A stretch of DNA of 64,000 bases from Climacteris rufus (lineage: Eukaryota > Chordata > Aves > Passeriformes > Climacteridae), in the NCBI GenBank assembly GCA_013398175.1, contig VZRZ01004813.1:1935278-1999277 (forward strand), read 5' to 3'. The position numbers were made by a program, and so were the translations under genes. The notes below the pieces were generated by a model, which was given only the letters and a program-made list of their open reading frames with translations, was not told the origin of the DNA and did no database searches. Shown one piece after another: positions 26,310 to 39,800 of the stretch (position 1 is the first letter of the stretch; each line of letters begins with the position of its first letter).

Positions 26310-26399
26310 CTAGACTGGCAGACAATCATGATGAACAACAGGAGATTCTTCTGAAGAATGTGAGACTTCTTGTTGCTTTGTAGCAAAATTAATGAATAC
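26310..26399 (-). CDS. ABCA13: ABCA13-like transporter, terminal coding exon with stop
   Basis: This 90-bp terminal coding segment has 29 codons and a TAG stop at 26310-26312. The acceptor is ATCATGTTTTACAG. It opens VFINFATKQQ, which is the conserved ABCA 'VFVNFA' motif near the C-terminus (known in ABCA1 to be needed for activity), and ends HHDCLPV. From memory the mammalian ABCA13 also ends in a short acidic/His-rich tail closing in Leu-Pro-hydrophobic, so the length and ending suit an intact terminus. The last three residues L-P-V fit a hydrophobic-x-hydrophobic C-terminal pattern. The 3' untranslated region continues towards lower coordinates. Confidence 0.92.
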   Translation of the reverse strand, partial: VFINFATKQQEVSHSSEESPVVHHDCLPV

Positions 26400-27663
26400 C
26401 TGTAAAACATGATAAAAAAATAGAAGTTTCAAAATAACAGTACTTGAATTCAAACTTTGAGGATATAGGAGATGATATTTTTTAGCTACTCTCCTAAGCT
26501 TTTTGGACAAAATAATTAATAACTTATGTTGAGGGAAGCCCTCTAAAAATATGTTTTATAAACTTCAGAAATAATCCTTCTTCCCCTCTTCAGCTGAATG
26601 ATAAAAATTATTATAAAATTAGTTACTGAGATATGAAAGTAATATTTTATTGTTGCACAAGCATTTCACAGCAAGGAATGTAGAGGGAAAAAAAGGCTAT
26701 TCTTTATTCAAATTATCTTCTTCATATGCAAACAAGCTTAGGGTGCATTATAGGTGTGTTTGTTACTGCGGAGAACCATTTTCCTGTTTAAAACAGACAG
26801 TCAGTCAGGGAGACAAACCAGTGGTAGGTGACTGAGGTGATGCATCACCATGAATAACAGAGAGGAAGTAAAGCTGAATGAACAATGCCTGAAGAAATAG
26901 GCTGAAATTATCTTATATGCAGCCATTCAGTGCATAGATAATTTACAGGTAGTTAGTAGACCAGTACATATGAGAATACTTCGATAATGATTTGCACATG
27001 GGAAAAAGAGCAAGTTCACACCATTGACCATACAAAACTAGTATTTTGACTAGATGTGACTCTCTGTAGAATGAATAACAAGAAATTGCATACGAAGGTG
27101 CTGTAACACATCACAATCACCCAGAAATCCTGTCTTTAACATCAATGTGTTCTTCCTTTTGGAAGTATTCCACAGTCTTTAGCATTCAGATCTCTTCTGT
27201 CTGCTTGTGCCCTTAAAATTCTCAATGGGAAATGTTCTGAAAGCCTAGGGTTGACCATGGTTTACAGAGACTGGTTTAGACTTTTCAAGGACATTGGTAA
27301 GATCCCAGCTCTTGGATTGTGGAAGTGGCAGTTCACAGTCCCACCTTCTCATCCTGCACAGACCCAGATGCATTTAAACAGAAATTATGCTTGTGCACAC
27401 TACAAGTATGTGACTTGCTGTGATGTTTTTTCTGTGCTCACCTCCACTGTAAAAGCAATATGGGTCATGGAATTACTTTGTGACCTGAGATGGCCTGGAA
27501 CTGCTGGATTTTTACATATATTTGGGTACACCAGCAAATGATAAGAGTATTCGACTAAATCAATAACTACAATAAACAGAATGTTTAGACAAAAAAACAC
27601 AAACCAAACCAAACCAAAAAACATGGGGGAGTGGGAAAAAAAGAAAGAAAAATAATAAAATAC

Positions 27664-27801
27664 CTGCTCTAATGTGGTTTGGCTAATGGAGTAGTGTTTG
27701 ATCTGGAGAAAAGCTTTGTGATTCTCTAGGACTCTGAAGAGCTCTGCTAAGCATCCTTGACTTCGTGGTACATGGTACTCAAGCAGATTGAGATGTTGTC
27801 C
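27664..27801 (-). CDS. ABCA13: ABCA13-like transporter, C-terminal domain exon 2
   Basis: This 138-bp exon of 46 codons is phase 0 at both ends. The acceptor is TTCTTGTTTTCAG and the donor is GTATTTTATT. It begins GQHLNLLEYHVPRSQGC and ends HYSISQTTLEQ. The HLxxLEYHVP segment and the closing 'SQTTLEQ' before VF are hallmark pieces of the ABCA C-terminal domain, which packs against the nucleotide-binding domain. The reading frame continues into the intron in both directions, so an ORF-only view would overestimate the exon. The 874-bp intron to the previous exon and 1264-bp intron to the next make this the most compact part of the gene in the window. Confidence 0.93.
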
Positions 27802-28675
27802 CTGAAAACAAGAAAAAATTGTAAAAGCAGACAAAAGTTAAAGCACAATGTGATGAAGCTACACTTGCTTATAATCAGTCTAGCTTTACTAGACTTGTAT
27901 TGCAGATTATTATGGAAAATATGAGCTTTCGAAAAAGAATATCTTTTGTCTACATTCACAGCACAAAGAACAGTTCAAACTCAGCACAGATTTTGTGCAT
28001 ATTCTGAGGTGACAGCTTGTTAATCTCATAAAAGGTATAAAAATTTAGGACAATTTTAATCCAACAGACTAGTGCTGCTACAATGCAGTCTGGGAAAAGA
28101 TTGAGCGTATAAAGACACAGAGCTGAGCTCAGTATAGACTTATAAACATATACACAAAGAGGTACAGAGATACAAAGATACACATTGCTTTCCGTGATTA
28201 TTTTCCTAAACACAGTAATAATTAAAGCCTTTGAGAGTTTTTTTTGAAATGTAATTGCTATAGGTCTTTTGCAAGGTTTTGTATTAAATCAAAGAATCTC
28301 AGTAAAGGCTGAAAGTTATCAACTCTGGAAAGCAATGAAAGCAAATACTCTCAGTGTCTACACTGTAGTCCTACTGCAAACAGTAGGTGAACAAAATTTC
28401 AGTTCAACTTCATCAATAATAAAAGCAAAAGGAAATTTTCATTTAGAATAAGGGCTTTTTTATTTTCATTATATAAATGCCTGTTTGGAGTTGATTTAAC
28501 CAACATCACAAGTCAGATTTTATGAAATGTGTAATAGAAAAATAAAAGGGATATTCATATGTATTTTCTCCAAAAAGATCGATATATCCAAACGTGTAAA
28601 TGTCCAAACATGTATATAATGTTCCAGCCCAAATATAATCCTGTCCTATAGTACAACAAGGAGTTTTAGCTGTAC

Positions 28676-28781
28676 CTTAAACTGTGTTCCAGGAAAGTGC
28701 AGTTGTAGGCAGTCCAAAATCATCCTTTGATAGCTTATTTCTTTGCTAAGCCAAACCTTTACTGAATAACCATCTCCAAAC
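28676..28781 (-). CDS. ABCA13: ABCA13-like transporter, C-terminal domain exon 1
   Basis: This 106-bp exon consists of one base completing the Arg codon, then 35 codons, ending in phase 0. The acceptor is CATTCTCAG and the donor is GTACAGCTAA. It begins FGDGYSVKVWLSKE and ends LHFPGTQFK. The FGxGY(S/T)VKVWL start is the conserved opening of the ABCA C-terminal regulatory domain. The middle (ISYQRMILDC) is the least conserved part compared with my recollection of the mammalian protein, as expected for this linker. No ORF longer than 60 residues marks this exon. It was found by searching the minus strand between the neighbouring exons for the expected continuation after KNR. Confidence 0.9.
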
Positions 28782-30532
28782 CTGAGAATGAGACACAATT
28801 ACAAATGCATTTGTCTACACCATGAAGACAGGAAAAACATTTGGTTCAATTGATTTTCTTGTGATTATATCAAATAACATTATCTATGCCTACTGCATTA
28901 TTGCTATGATTTTAGAATTATACTATTGAACAATAAAATTTCATTGAGAGAGTTGTTAAATTAATGATAACAGATACAAAAAAAATGTTATCCCTACATT
29001 TTAATTGCTACAGACTGTTTCGCTATCTGATATATTTAAACTTACTCTAAATAAACTATACTTTAATTGCTATATTTCTTTGAGAGGTCAGCACAAAGCC
29101 ATAAAGATTACCAATCATGTATACAGAAGAAGAAAAAAATACTCCTTTAACTTTTCTAATGAGAAAAATGGACATGTAGCACTATTGCTCAAATCTGCTA
29201 ACAAAGCTGCACATTCAAAAGCAGATTTCAGCACAGTGAGTACAATGGTGTTTTACAGATATGCAAAGGAAAGTGTATGGATATTTAGGGAGACGGCAAA
29301 GTTAAATTTTCTTTGGCTCTATGGCAACTCAACCTCTCTCAGAATAATTTAGGAAATGAACTTCTCTTTCTCAACAAAAATGTGATAAAAGTTAAGTACA
29401 GGCAATCTAACCAACACTATAATTTTTATTAGCTCTACTCTCTGCTGATATTATTTGGAAAGTTGCAATAAAGCAGTGAACACTGAAATGACAACCATGT
29501 TCTTACACACATTTCTTAAGCAATGGAGCCTGTGCTGCACCAGTCCCCGGAGCAGGGTGCACTGGCAGAGCTCAGGAGAGATGAGGCAAAAATGGTTCTG
29601 CTGTGCACCTGCCCTCCCAGCCCTCCTCTGCAGCTACATGTCCTCCTTCCTTTGGGTTTTCCTTCCTGGTTAATTGCCAGGGGAAAAGAGCAGCAGGAGC
29701 CACATCAGAAGAGCTTTTCACTGCCATTGCTGTTCCCTGAGCAATGGAAAGGCAGAGCTGAAAGGAGGACAGAGAGCTTGGACAGCACTGCCCATGTCTC
29801 CCTAGAAACCTGTCACTTTCTCTGACTTCCCACTGACAACCACTTCATCCTTCATTCCAGCATGACTTTCTTTTCTTCATTCTCCAGCTTCACGATTATT
29901 CAGCACCAAATCCTTTACTCCAGTGGTTTGCTTCCTAGTGATAACCCTCTGTAATACTCACTTGTGCCAAAACCCTCATCTCCTGTGTCTTTCCTTGTAC
30001 AACTCATGATTCAGGGCAGCAGCTGAACTGCTGTGTCTGACTGCTGAGAGGCACATTTTCACGTGATCAAAGTAGAAGGATATATGACAGTATACTCTAT
30101 AATGTTGACCTATTCCAATATATTTTAAAAAGTCTACAGACTATCAATCAAAAAAGAACTATTCTGATATATATGTCCAATTTAACCAGTGCCTCAGTGA
30201 CTCCCAGCAAAATATTCCACATGAAGTACCACGTTTCTCATCTCTAATAAGTATATAGCAATGTGAAGGTTTTAACATTTATTTTGCTTTGGATCAGAAC
30301 TTCTGTTGTTATAAGGCAATAGTCTTCTTTAATTACAGAGCACTGAAAGTATCCACAACAAAAATACTAGACTGCAAATTTTATTCTATTAAGAAATTCA
30401 CATGAATTCAAAATATAATTTCCAAGGACCTCAGACAAAAATCCTGGTTTTTTTTGTGTAGAATAAAACAGTGGTAGCTTCTGGATAAAAATTTGCACTG
30501 TATGAAAAGCCCCCTTACAAATAAATTAACAT

Positions 30533-30645
30533 GGAGGGTTTTTTGTCTTTCGTTGGTTTGTAGGGTTTTTGTGGGTTGTTTTTTTGTTGTTGGAGTTTTT
30601 TTGTTTGGTTGGTTTTTATTTTGTTTATTTTTTTTGTAGTCAAAT
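30533..30645 (+). repeat. T/G-rich low-complexity tract
   Basis: About 110 bp of GGTTTTT/TTGTT units. The minus-strand ORF rich in Lys, Asn and Thr is a by-product. It lies in the 12.2-kb intron. Confidence 0.9.
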
Positions 30646-32468
30646 GCAACCATTGAACTGTTTGAAATGGAGTAAGAAACAATCCTGATGCAGTGTCCTG
30701 TCTCTTGGTCCCTGAAGGATGTTACATGAATTAAATTGCATTGAGTCCAGACTAGAGGGTACTAAATATTTACAGTGTAGCCTGACAGATGAACAGTGCT
30801 GATACATCAAAGAGATCTAGAATTAGGTGGAATCTAAAGCAGTGTCTGGCAGATTTGCTTTGCAATGATTTACTAAGACATAAATAGATCTCTAATTAAA
30901 TGTTTTAAATGCATAGCATCATCCCTGAAAAAAATATGTGACTATAAAAAAAGTGGTTACAAAGATGGATATAGTTAACAAGAGTATTCAATTTAGTTGA
31001 CAGCTAACCTAAGGCAACATTTTACAAGAGATCATTGAATCTGATCAGCTTCCTGGCATTTCTATACAACCACCATTGAATTATAGTTTGAAAAATGCTG
31101 GTTTATGGAGACATTCAGCAGTCTCATAAAATGCAATGAAGTTTCCAATGAAAATGAATCAAAATTCTGATTAGCAAAGACAGAGAAGTCTGTGCAACTT
31201 TGGTTGAGTTCTAAATTGTGAATGGCATAAACTCCAGCATGGCACCAATAAAAAGCTTTCAAAATTTTTCTTCTTTTGGTTAGTCAAATTGTGATGCTTC
31301 TATACCTTGATTTTATACTCCATTTTAGTACAAGAGCTTTCCATATAGAGTAAGCTGATCAGCAATAAACATTTCCCCCTGCTATAATCAGCAAGCTGCT
31401 TTCCATAGCACACTGAGGCAATGGCAATTGAGTTGACCATTTTTTTCATTCTGTTTTCCTCTCTGATCCAGACAACATAATTAGTTCAGAAACCCAAAGT
31501 GGAATTACAGAGAAAAAGCACAATCTGGTTTGATTAGCGCTGTTAGGATCAAACCTTTAACACCTGACAGCTCAAGACCTAAAGAGGAAGACATTATCAT
31601 TAAAATGGCCTAAGTTGAGCCAGCACACTCATTCAGCAGCCATCTGCTGCAAAAGAATCACCATCTCTTCAAAGCTATTCAACAAAGATATTTTCCACTG
31701 CCATGTTACTTTAACAACACCTTCATTTCTATTTGTGTATAAACACACACACAAAAACACCTATTCTGACAAAATACATATTTTTTTCTCTATCCTTCCT
31801 CTTCTTCCTCAATCAAATTACTAGTTCAGGCTTGACTTTCACCTCATTGGTGGTTTTGGGAGTATTACTTATTGAGTGTTTTTTCCTGTTAAAATGCCAA
31901 CATAAGACTGAAACTAAAATATAAAATCCCAAATTGAATGGAAACTAATTAACTCAAGTATTTAACTACTGCATCCACTGCAGAAGCAGGAGCTTAGCAA
32001 GAACTACAGGAACAACACACTTTTAATTTACATAGGTCCTCAAGGCATCTGAGAAGTTCATCTAAAAAGGGAGCAAAAGGAACATAAAATGGTAGCAAGG
32101 AATGGAACAATTTCCATACCAAGTAGGCTAAAACTTTTTAATGTCGAAGAAAGATGATGAGGTGGTAGAAAGGTGTTTTTCAGGAGCCCAGGATCATGAT
32201 TAAGCAATGAAAGTAAGAAATGATTCTTCACTCATATGTTTCTCATGCAAGAGCATGGGACTTCTAGTTAAATTATAGGAAAGGCAATGCCAAGTCAGTA
32301 GGATGAAGTAATTTTCCTTACATTGTGTAGGGAAATGGTACAACTCTTTGACACAGGATAGGCTGGATGTCAGAACTTGACATGAGTTGAAAAGAGACCA
32401 GAAAAATTCATGGTGGGATCCACTAAAACCACCTCTGACTTAGGAAGCCTCTAAGAAAGAAACTGCTG

Positions 32469-32512
32469 AAGGTGATTAAGTAATGTGGTAAAGGTGATTG
32501 AGTAATGTGGTA
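32469..32512 (+). repeat. 22-bp tandem duplication
   Basis: Two adjacent copies of AAGGTGATTAAGTAATGTGG-TA, differing at one base (A/G), followed by the first three bases of a third. Confidence 0.95.
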
Positions 32513-33023
32513 AAGTAACTTCATGTGCTTATCTTGTTCCTGTATTCTTCCTTCCAGACCACTTTCAGAGAGAGGATACTGTGCTAGACAGGTGTTTGCT
32601 CTGACCTCAGGCTTGTTTTGGTATAAATGTGACAAAGAGGAGGTCAGCCTGGCCAAATCACCCAAATGGTTCCTCAGTTCCCAAAAGGGTTTAGCAGACT
32701 GTCTCACAGCCACACTGGCAGCAGTACAAAAATAGATCATGCAAATCAACTTCAGCTATGTGTCTACACCAGCTCTATCACATGCACATTGGAATTAAGT
32801 GTAGCCAAATCTCTACTGATGAAGAAGTCCCTTGGATGCTTTCCTGGTGCTCTTTTAGCCTTGCAATGGGAATACGAGTGGATTTAGTTGCCCAAAGGCT
32901 GAAAATTCTCACGAAGGAGAGGAGTTGCCACTTGGGGTAGAGCAGTTTCTCAATGTTCTCTTTTCCCCATTCCTCAGAGGTCGTGGTTCAGAGGTTTGAA
33001 TGGGGACAAGAAGAGCCCTTGTT

Positions 33024-33084
33024 GAAACACAGTGCCTTGTGAAACACAGCGCCTTGTGAAACACAGCGCCTTGTGAAACACAGC
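33024..33084 (+). repeat. 17-bp tandem repeat, about 3.6 copies
   Basis: Units GAAACACAGYGCCTTGT start at 33024, 33041 and 33058, with a partial fourth at 33075. The first has T and the next two C at the variable base, a CpG site. Confidence 0.97.
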
Positions 33085-33829
33085 TGAGCCTACATTTGGT
33101 CACAAGGACTCCCTCGAGGTATTAACCAAATGGGTGTTTTTGTAAGCTTGACCCATGAAAACCTACTTTCTGTGAAGGGTTAAAAAGAAAGTATACTAGC
33201 AGCAGATTAATTTTCTCAAAAAAAAAAAAATCTGGGTTTTCATTTAAAAGACTTAGGAGTTTGCTCATCTACAAATGAACAAAACCAAACCTCAAAACCA
33301 CTGGTTTAACTTACAGCAGGTCCAGAATAAACAGCTCATCAAATCACACTCTTCTTAAAGCCTATTTACCAACTCTTCTCTCCCCCAGTAAAAATTGTTA
33401 AATGTAACCTCAGGAAATCAAGAACGTGGCCTCATTTCCTAAACTTTGAGGAATAAGAAAAGCATCTAATCACCCATATGTTTTTTTCCCCACTAATCAA
33501 AGAGTAGGTTTTCTGGAGAATGTTGTGCTATATATATATACACATCAAAAAATTAGAGCTCCCAGAAAGTTTATAGATGGAAATATAATGTGCATACTTT
33601 GTGTATGTGCTAGTTTGATCAAAAGATTACTTCAGAATGACATTATTGGATAACAAAATAAAAACAGTAAAGAGAACATTGGCACTTAATGTTTGCAAGG
33701 AACTGTGTCTTTCAGAATATCTGCCATAAATCAAAGAGAGGCAATAATTTGCCACTGTGTTGTTTATCGCTCCGCTTTGGTTTACATTCATTTGCAGGCA
33801 GATGTAGTTCTACTTTCCCTAAGTGAATA

Positions 33830-33886
33830 CAATCATGGAATCATTTAAGCTGAAATAGGCCTCATCTAGGCAAGATAACTGAGTTA
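33830..33886 (-). mobile_element. Small CR1 3' remnant, minus orientation
   Basis: 'CAATCATGGAATCATTTAAG' followed by 'CTGAAATAGGCCTCATCTAG' lines up with the reverse complement of a CR1 3' end (aatcatagaatcatttaggttggaaaagacctc type). The copy is short and diverged. It lies in the 12.2-kb intron of the ABCA13-like gene. Confidence 0.5.
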
Positions 33887-36800
33887 CAACAGTATAATTA
33901 CTAGAAGCACAGGGTACGCAGCCAGGTCATTCCCCTTACAGCCTTAGACACAAGCACAATTTAAAAACAAAACAAATCTTGAACAACACTGAAAATAAAA
34001 CACTTTGAAAAAACACTGGAAAAAATAAAATTGAAATAAAATTATTAAAACAAGGATATTACAGTTTAAGATAATTTTAAATTGCACAATGTATTTAATT
34101 GTTCCATCTATTAGGAAACATGCAAAGATAATACTAAGGAAGGATAAAAGGCTTTTCATTTTTAAATGCTTGGGTTAAAAAAAATGCTAAAATCAAATGC
34201 AAATACACTGTCACTTGTAAAATGTGATTTCCTTCTGCAATTATTCAGAACCTCAGCATTGCTGAACAGATAAACTTGATTAGATGCAAACAAACAGACA
34301 TAAATAAATTATAAAATGTCCCTTACATCTACTGTTCATAGAATTTGTTTCATCATTTTTGAGTGATCATTTTTCCAGGGTAACAATAGAAACATGAAAA
34401 CAGCTATTAAAATTATGACTAACACTCGTTCAGGTATAGTGTGCATGCCCTATTTGTTCACACATACTCAAAGCTTTCATATCAAACCATCTAAAGTTAA
34501 TATCTGTATTCAGTAACATAATTGCCATAACAATGACAGCCCCAGATCACGAGCAGTGCAGGGCACAACTTGGTCTTGCTCTCTGAATGTAGGCTTGTAA
34601 GTTCTTAGATGTGATTTTCAAATATGTGGTGAAACACGCAAAAAATCTTGTTAATTGTTTATACATGTGCACACACAAAATCTCTCTGTATTTGAGCTTG
34701 TTTATCTGCACATACAGGCAAGTATCAGGGATTTTTTCCTCCTGCATTATTTATATGTTGTATTCCCAGAAAAACAGGAGCAGCAGCACTGTAATCCTCT
34801 GCAAAGCTGATGGTACAATCTATAAAGGACCCAAACTGTTTCCTCAAGGCACCTTCTGGGGCTAAACAGTGAAAAAGGAAGGAGTAGGTAACATTATGAT
34901 TGTGTTGCTGTCATTGGGTTTGAGTGTACTGTTTTGTAACAACATAATAATCAGGATATTACATACTAAAATGTCTATTAAAAAGAATTTATCAACACCT
35001 CAAGGTCAAATCTCAAGCTAAAAAGTGCTATAATGGAGACAAGATGTAAAATTAAAATTTAAACCACTGTTATATTTGCATTATGTAATAAACTTTAATT
35101 ACATCATCAAATAACACCTTGTCATAAAATCCCTGTCATGAATGCCTTACAAAAAACACTGGGTCTACCTGCTCAGACAAGTGGCATAATTTACTGCAGG
35201 GCCTAGGAAATGTTGCAAATAAGATGGCAGATGGATGAAAAAGGGAAAGAAAAATGGCACAAAGTGCTTCACAGTTCTGGAACACCCTGGGGAACCAAAT
35301 CTTGCCCTTTCATCCTCATACACCTGTGTGGTCTGTGGTAATTCACTTAGACCACATTTTTCATTCTTGCTTTCATGTCTGGTTAAGGGCCCACCTTGAG
35401 ACAAAAGGGCTCCCGTTGGCCAGAGGAATTCCCAGTGCCTTCCGTAACACCCACAGCTACAGCTGAAGTTAACAGGAGTTTTACTTGTAATGTAATGTTC
35501 AACAAATGCAAAATATTTCGTCATAAACTGCTCAGATGGACTACCCAAACCCTTTTAACCTTAGCACCAATCTCTGGTTACTCCTCTGTAAAACAGGAAT
35601 AATGATTTCAATTCAAATTTCCCAGAATTGGAACAAAAAGGCATTCATGTTTACAAAGCCCTGCTGCAATAAAGGCTGTTAATACTGTATTTAAAGGCAG
35701 GTTTGAAAAATTTCTAGTAAAAAACATATTAGGGAAAGAGAAGAATATGGAATCTTTATTAGTTGCTGCTTATTTAGTGAAAAGGTATAGAAATACAATG
35801 CAGCACACTGTGGAAAACACAGCATAAAATGACAAAAAAACTACATGTACAGTAGGGATGAATTAATATTGCATAAAGTTTTAGAAGAGTCAAGAGATAT
35901 GGCTCATTTCTGAATTGTCAATCTGTGACTTTTTTATAAGTTTTAAGAACTATTTTCTTCAAACTTCCCTCTGGAAAGATAAACTAAGAGCTATATTACA
36001 TGATTACACATCCACTGCCTTAATACATTTTTCATGTACAAAAGGAAGGTGTTTTCTAGTGAATAAGAATGAAAATTATATTAATTTCTGTATTTTATAG
36101 CATGCCAGAAACGAATTGCTAGTATATCAATTAATGTGATAAGACTGTGTCCACTGAAGGCTGAAATACTGATGAAATCTTTAAATTCAATCCTCTCTTT
36201 TCCATTTAAGAAATCTACATGTGTGAGTTTGAGGAAAGAAATAACATATTCCCAATCAACCTTTAAAAAATAGGTAAAATATAAATAATCTGCCAACATA
36301 TTTTCCATTCTACCCCAGATATAGCAAATGAATTAATTGTTGGGTAATTTAATCAGATGGCTTGGTGATAAAATTTGAGCAAAGACTTGATGTCCAGCAC
36401 CTGACAAATTGGTATGGGTTTTTCTGATATGAGAAGTCTGTCCAGATGGCCCTAGAATGAAGGATAATATTCAAAATGTTGTTCCCAGTGAATTAGCCAG
36501 CTGTATCTAACATGAAAATGCTTCTGTGAATTTTTAAAAAAGGCATTAAGTATAATGGAGAGAGCATTTAAATGTAATCCATTCACAGTTTAGAGTAATT
36601 GACTCCATTGGCAGGAGTCGTCTGAAATTAGGCTTTAACGGACACAACAGTTAACACATCAATCTTGGACAAACTACATCTAGAACTAAGATGCTAACTT
36701 TTTGAAAAGTGCCCTTCAGTTTGTTCTTCGACCTAATACATTTCCTGACATTATTTATAAATGTGCCACAACAAAAGGCCTTTCTAAAGAAGTCTTACCC

Positions 36801-39800
36801 TTATTATGCTGCTGATAGACATCTGCAGGTACTTTAAATCCATTTAAACATACATAAACATAGTCAAGGCTCAGCAGTTGGGAGCAGAAACCGAAACACT
36901 TGCATTTGTAGCGAGAAGACATTTTTGGATGAGCATTTTGTAACAAGCTTGAAGAAGAGCTGGAAGCATGGAACAAGTCTCACACATTACAAGCAGCATC
37001 ACTTTTTATATCCCTATGAAGCTTTTATGTTTCACATTAGCATCTTCCTGGAGTTCACCCATACCCTTCATAGCAGAATTTTTTCCTGCCATCTGACAAA
37101 GCTGTACTCAGTCCAAGATTATGATCTTTCACATCTGCCAAGGGCTGAAAGTGTAGCCAGAGAGAAAGAGCTGAATCCTTGAACTTCCCACCACAGCAAA
37201 GAAGCAAATTTTACAGGGCCCCAAGGAAGACCCATTAAACCTTCATCACATATCCATCAAAAAGATGATCATAATCTGGACGTTATGGACGGGAATGGTA
37301 CAAAAGAATAAACAAATAAAACAATTTTGAGGACTTTCACCAAGACAGACAGAATTCAATAGGAAGGGAAGAAAGAATGTCATTTTAGTATATGTGCCTA
37401 CATTTAGAAGTGAAAAAAAATATTGGGACATAATAATAGAATCAAATATAATAACAAAATATGCTTTTATTATTATTTTTTTCCAATACAGGATTCATAC
37501 TATCATAAATAAAAGCTGTATGAAAGTTTTCTTCAGTTAAATGTTCATATAGGTTTCTTTCATTCTTGTAATGTTCAAAGCCAGATCAGGTCACTTGTAG
37601 TTGATTTAAAAGCATTTATTCAATTTGATTTGTAGAAATAGATTAAAGACAGACTAAAGGATATCAAGAGCTGCTTATATATAAGGACACATTTTAAAAA
37701 ACAAGCTGCAAAAACTAACAAAAAACCAAAAATAATCTAGAACTATCATCCCCGTTAATTTATTTTAATACTCTTCTTGCCTGTAAATACAAATGTGTAT
37801 ATTACTAGCCTTATTTATTCACACACATAGCAAAAAAAATCCAAAAATCAGATTTTTAAGGTATCAGTAAGCAAATCAGATGCAATGAAATCAGTTTTGT
37901 TGTGGGAAAAATATACTAGACAGTGACTTTACAGGAAAACACTGAAACACTAAGAAAAGACTGGTGACTGTATCAGTGGAGGTGTTTCCTGTTAAGGAAA
38001 ACATTCTTGTGCAGGTAGGTGTTTCCTAATAGTAGGTTAGATTTACTAATCCTTACGGTCTATCACTTCAGAAAAAACAATGTTTTGCTCTGTATGGCAA
38101 TGAGAATGATAGGGCTATTAAATCATAAGGAGGGAAAGAAAATGGGAAGGAAGGAATTGTCCAATACTCTTCCAAGTCCTGGAAGTTTTTCAGGATGTTC
38201 ACAGGTGAAGTAGAAAGTGAGAAAATGAAAATTTTAAAATAATTTTATACTTAATTATTTTAATGGAATTCTTTGGAATTCTGCTTCTCTACTCCTTTCC
38301 CATCTCATGTAGATGCAGGTGTTCTCCATAAGGTATGTAGTATCATACCTGGAAATGGTCTTCAAACGAGTTTGGAACATTAATTACACAGAAATTACAA
38401 TGTTTTTTAATCTCCTACCAATTACTGTATGTGTTTTGTGTGTGGTAGCCTGGGTTTTATGATAAAGGACCATCTTGGCATGTGTTGGAGGGAAGTTTGG
38501 AAGCTAGACTAAGCAACAAGATAACAGGTGTACAGAAACAGTCTTTGGCTTCTCCCCCTCACTTGTCAAAAGATTTCCAAAGAAATTTCCTAATGGAAAT
38601 GTATTTTCTGCAAGCTTTAACAGCTGTGTGTATATGACGTTTTAAGACTGTGCTCTCTTCAGTGGTTTTGTTCTTGCCTCAGGGTGCAGCCAAGAAAATG
38701 AAACAGGCAGTCAGAGAAAATTCAGACAACAGTATGATTTCAATTAAATTCTTTGATAAAGCTAGTGACTGTTTTTTCTCCTAATAAAGAGTTCTAAAGT
38801 TTAAAAAAATCAGTAGGTTCCTGAACAGTAAGTGTGGAAAATTTGGAGACAAAATCAGTCAATAAGCTAGGAATTAAAGGGATTTAGTCCTGGCTTAAAT
38901 GAAAAATCTTAGTGCTGCTTGAGTTACACAGTTTGTACAGAAATTCTCAGCAATATTGGTCTCCAGGGCATGTATTACTCCACATTAATGTCTCTAATGT
39001 ACATTAAAGTACACATGGAACACAAACCTACCTGCTGATAGTATGAAATACCCTTAACAAAGAGAAGATGTGCTTTTTATAAAGTTACAGTGATTTTTAA
39101 ACAAGTAATTGCTATGAATATGATGCCAAAATATTCTTATTATGACCTTGCTTTAGTGAATTTAAAAGAGGAACTCATACAGCCTTGATTCTTGAATGGC
39201 TGATCTGTGAATATCTCAGTTAGTAATAATACTACTAGCAGTATCTCAATAAGAAGTAATGTGAAGACACTTCCAGCATGATACTTCTGCATTGATTTGA
39301 TAACTGTGATCTGAAAGAGGTATACCTACAGAGACAATGCAGCAAATCAAGAGATGACTGCCTTATTTATATGAATATGGTGCATACTTATGAGTATGCT
39401 TATGATGTCTTGTTTCCTTAGGAAGGCAGATGAAAAGATGCTGCTAAAGGAAACATCAGAAGTGGCAAAACATGACAAAGGCACTGAGAAGATAAAGTGG
39501 AAGGTAGCCTTTGTGGACTATCTGATTTTGCCCTCTCAAAGTCAAACTGGGAAGACAGAGACACATACTCACTCCAGAGGATCTGAATCATAAAAAGGGA
39601 AGACTCACATTTATTCTAGCTTACTTTACACACACAACTTAAGTGCCTAAGTAATACTGTTTTTTTCTTACTAGAAGGGGACACACATCTTCAAAAAGCA
39701 GTTTCAGCTGTCCAGGATCTTCACTGTCCTCTACATACGGCTGTTTCTCATACAAAGGAAACAAAAGATGCCTTCGCAGTCACTAATCTATTCCAGATAG

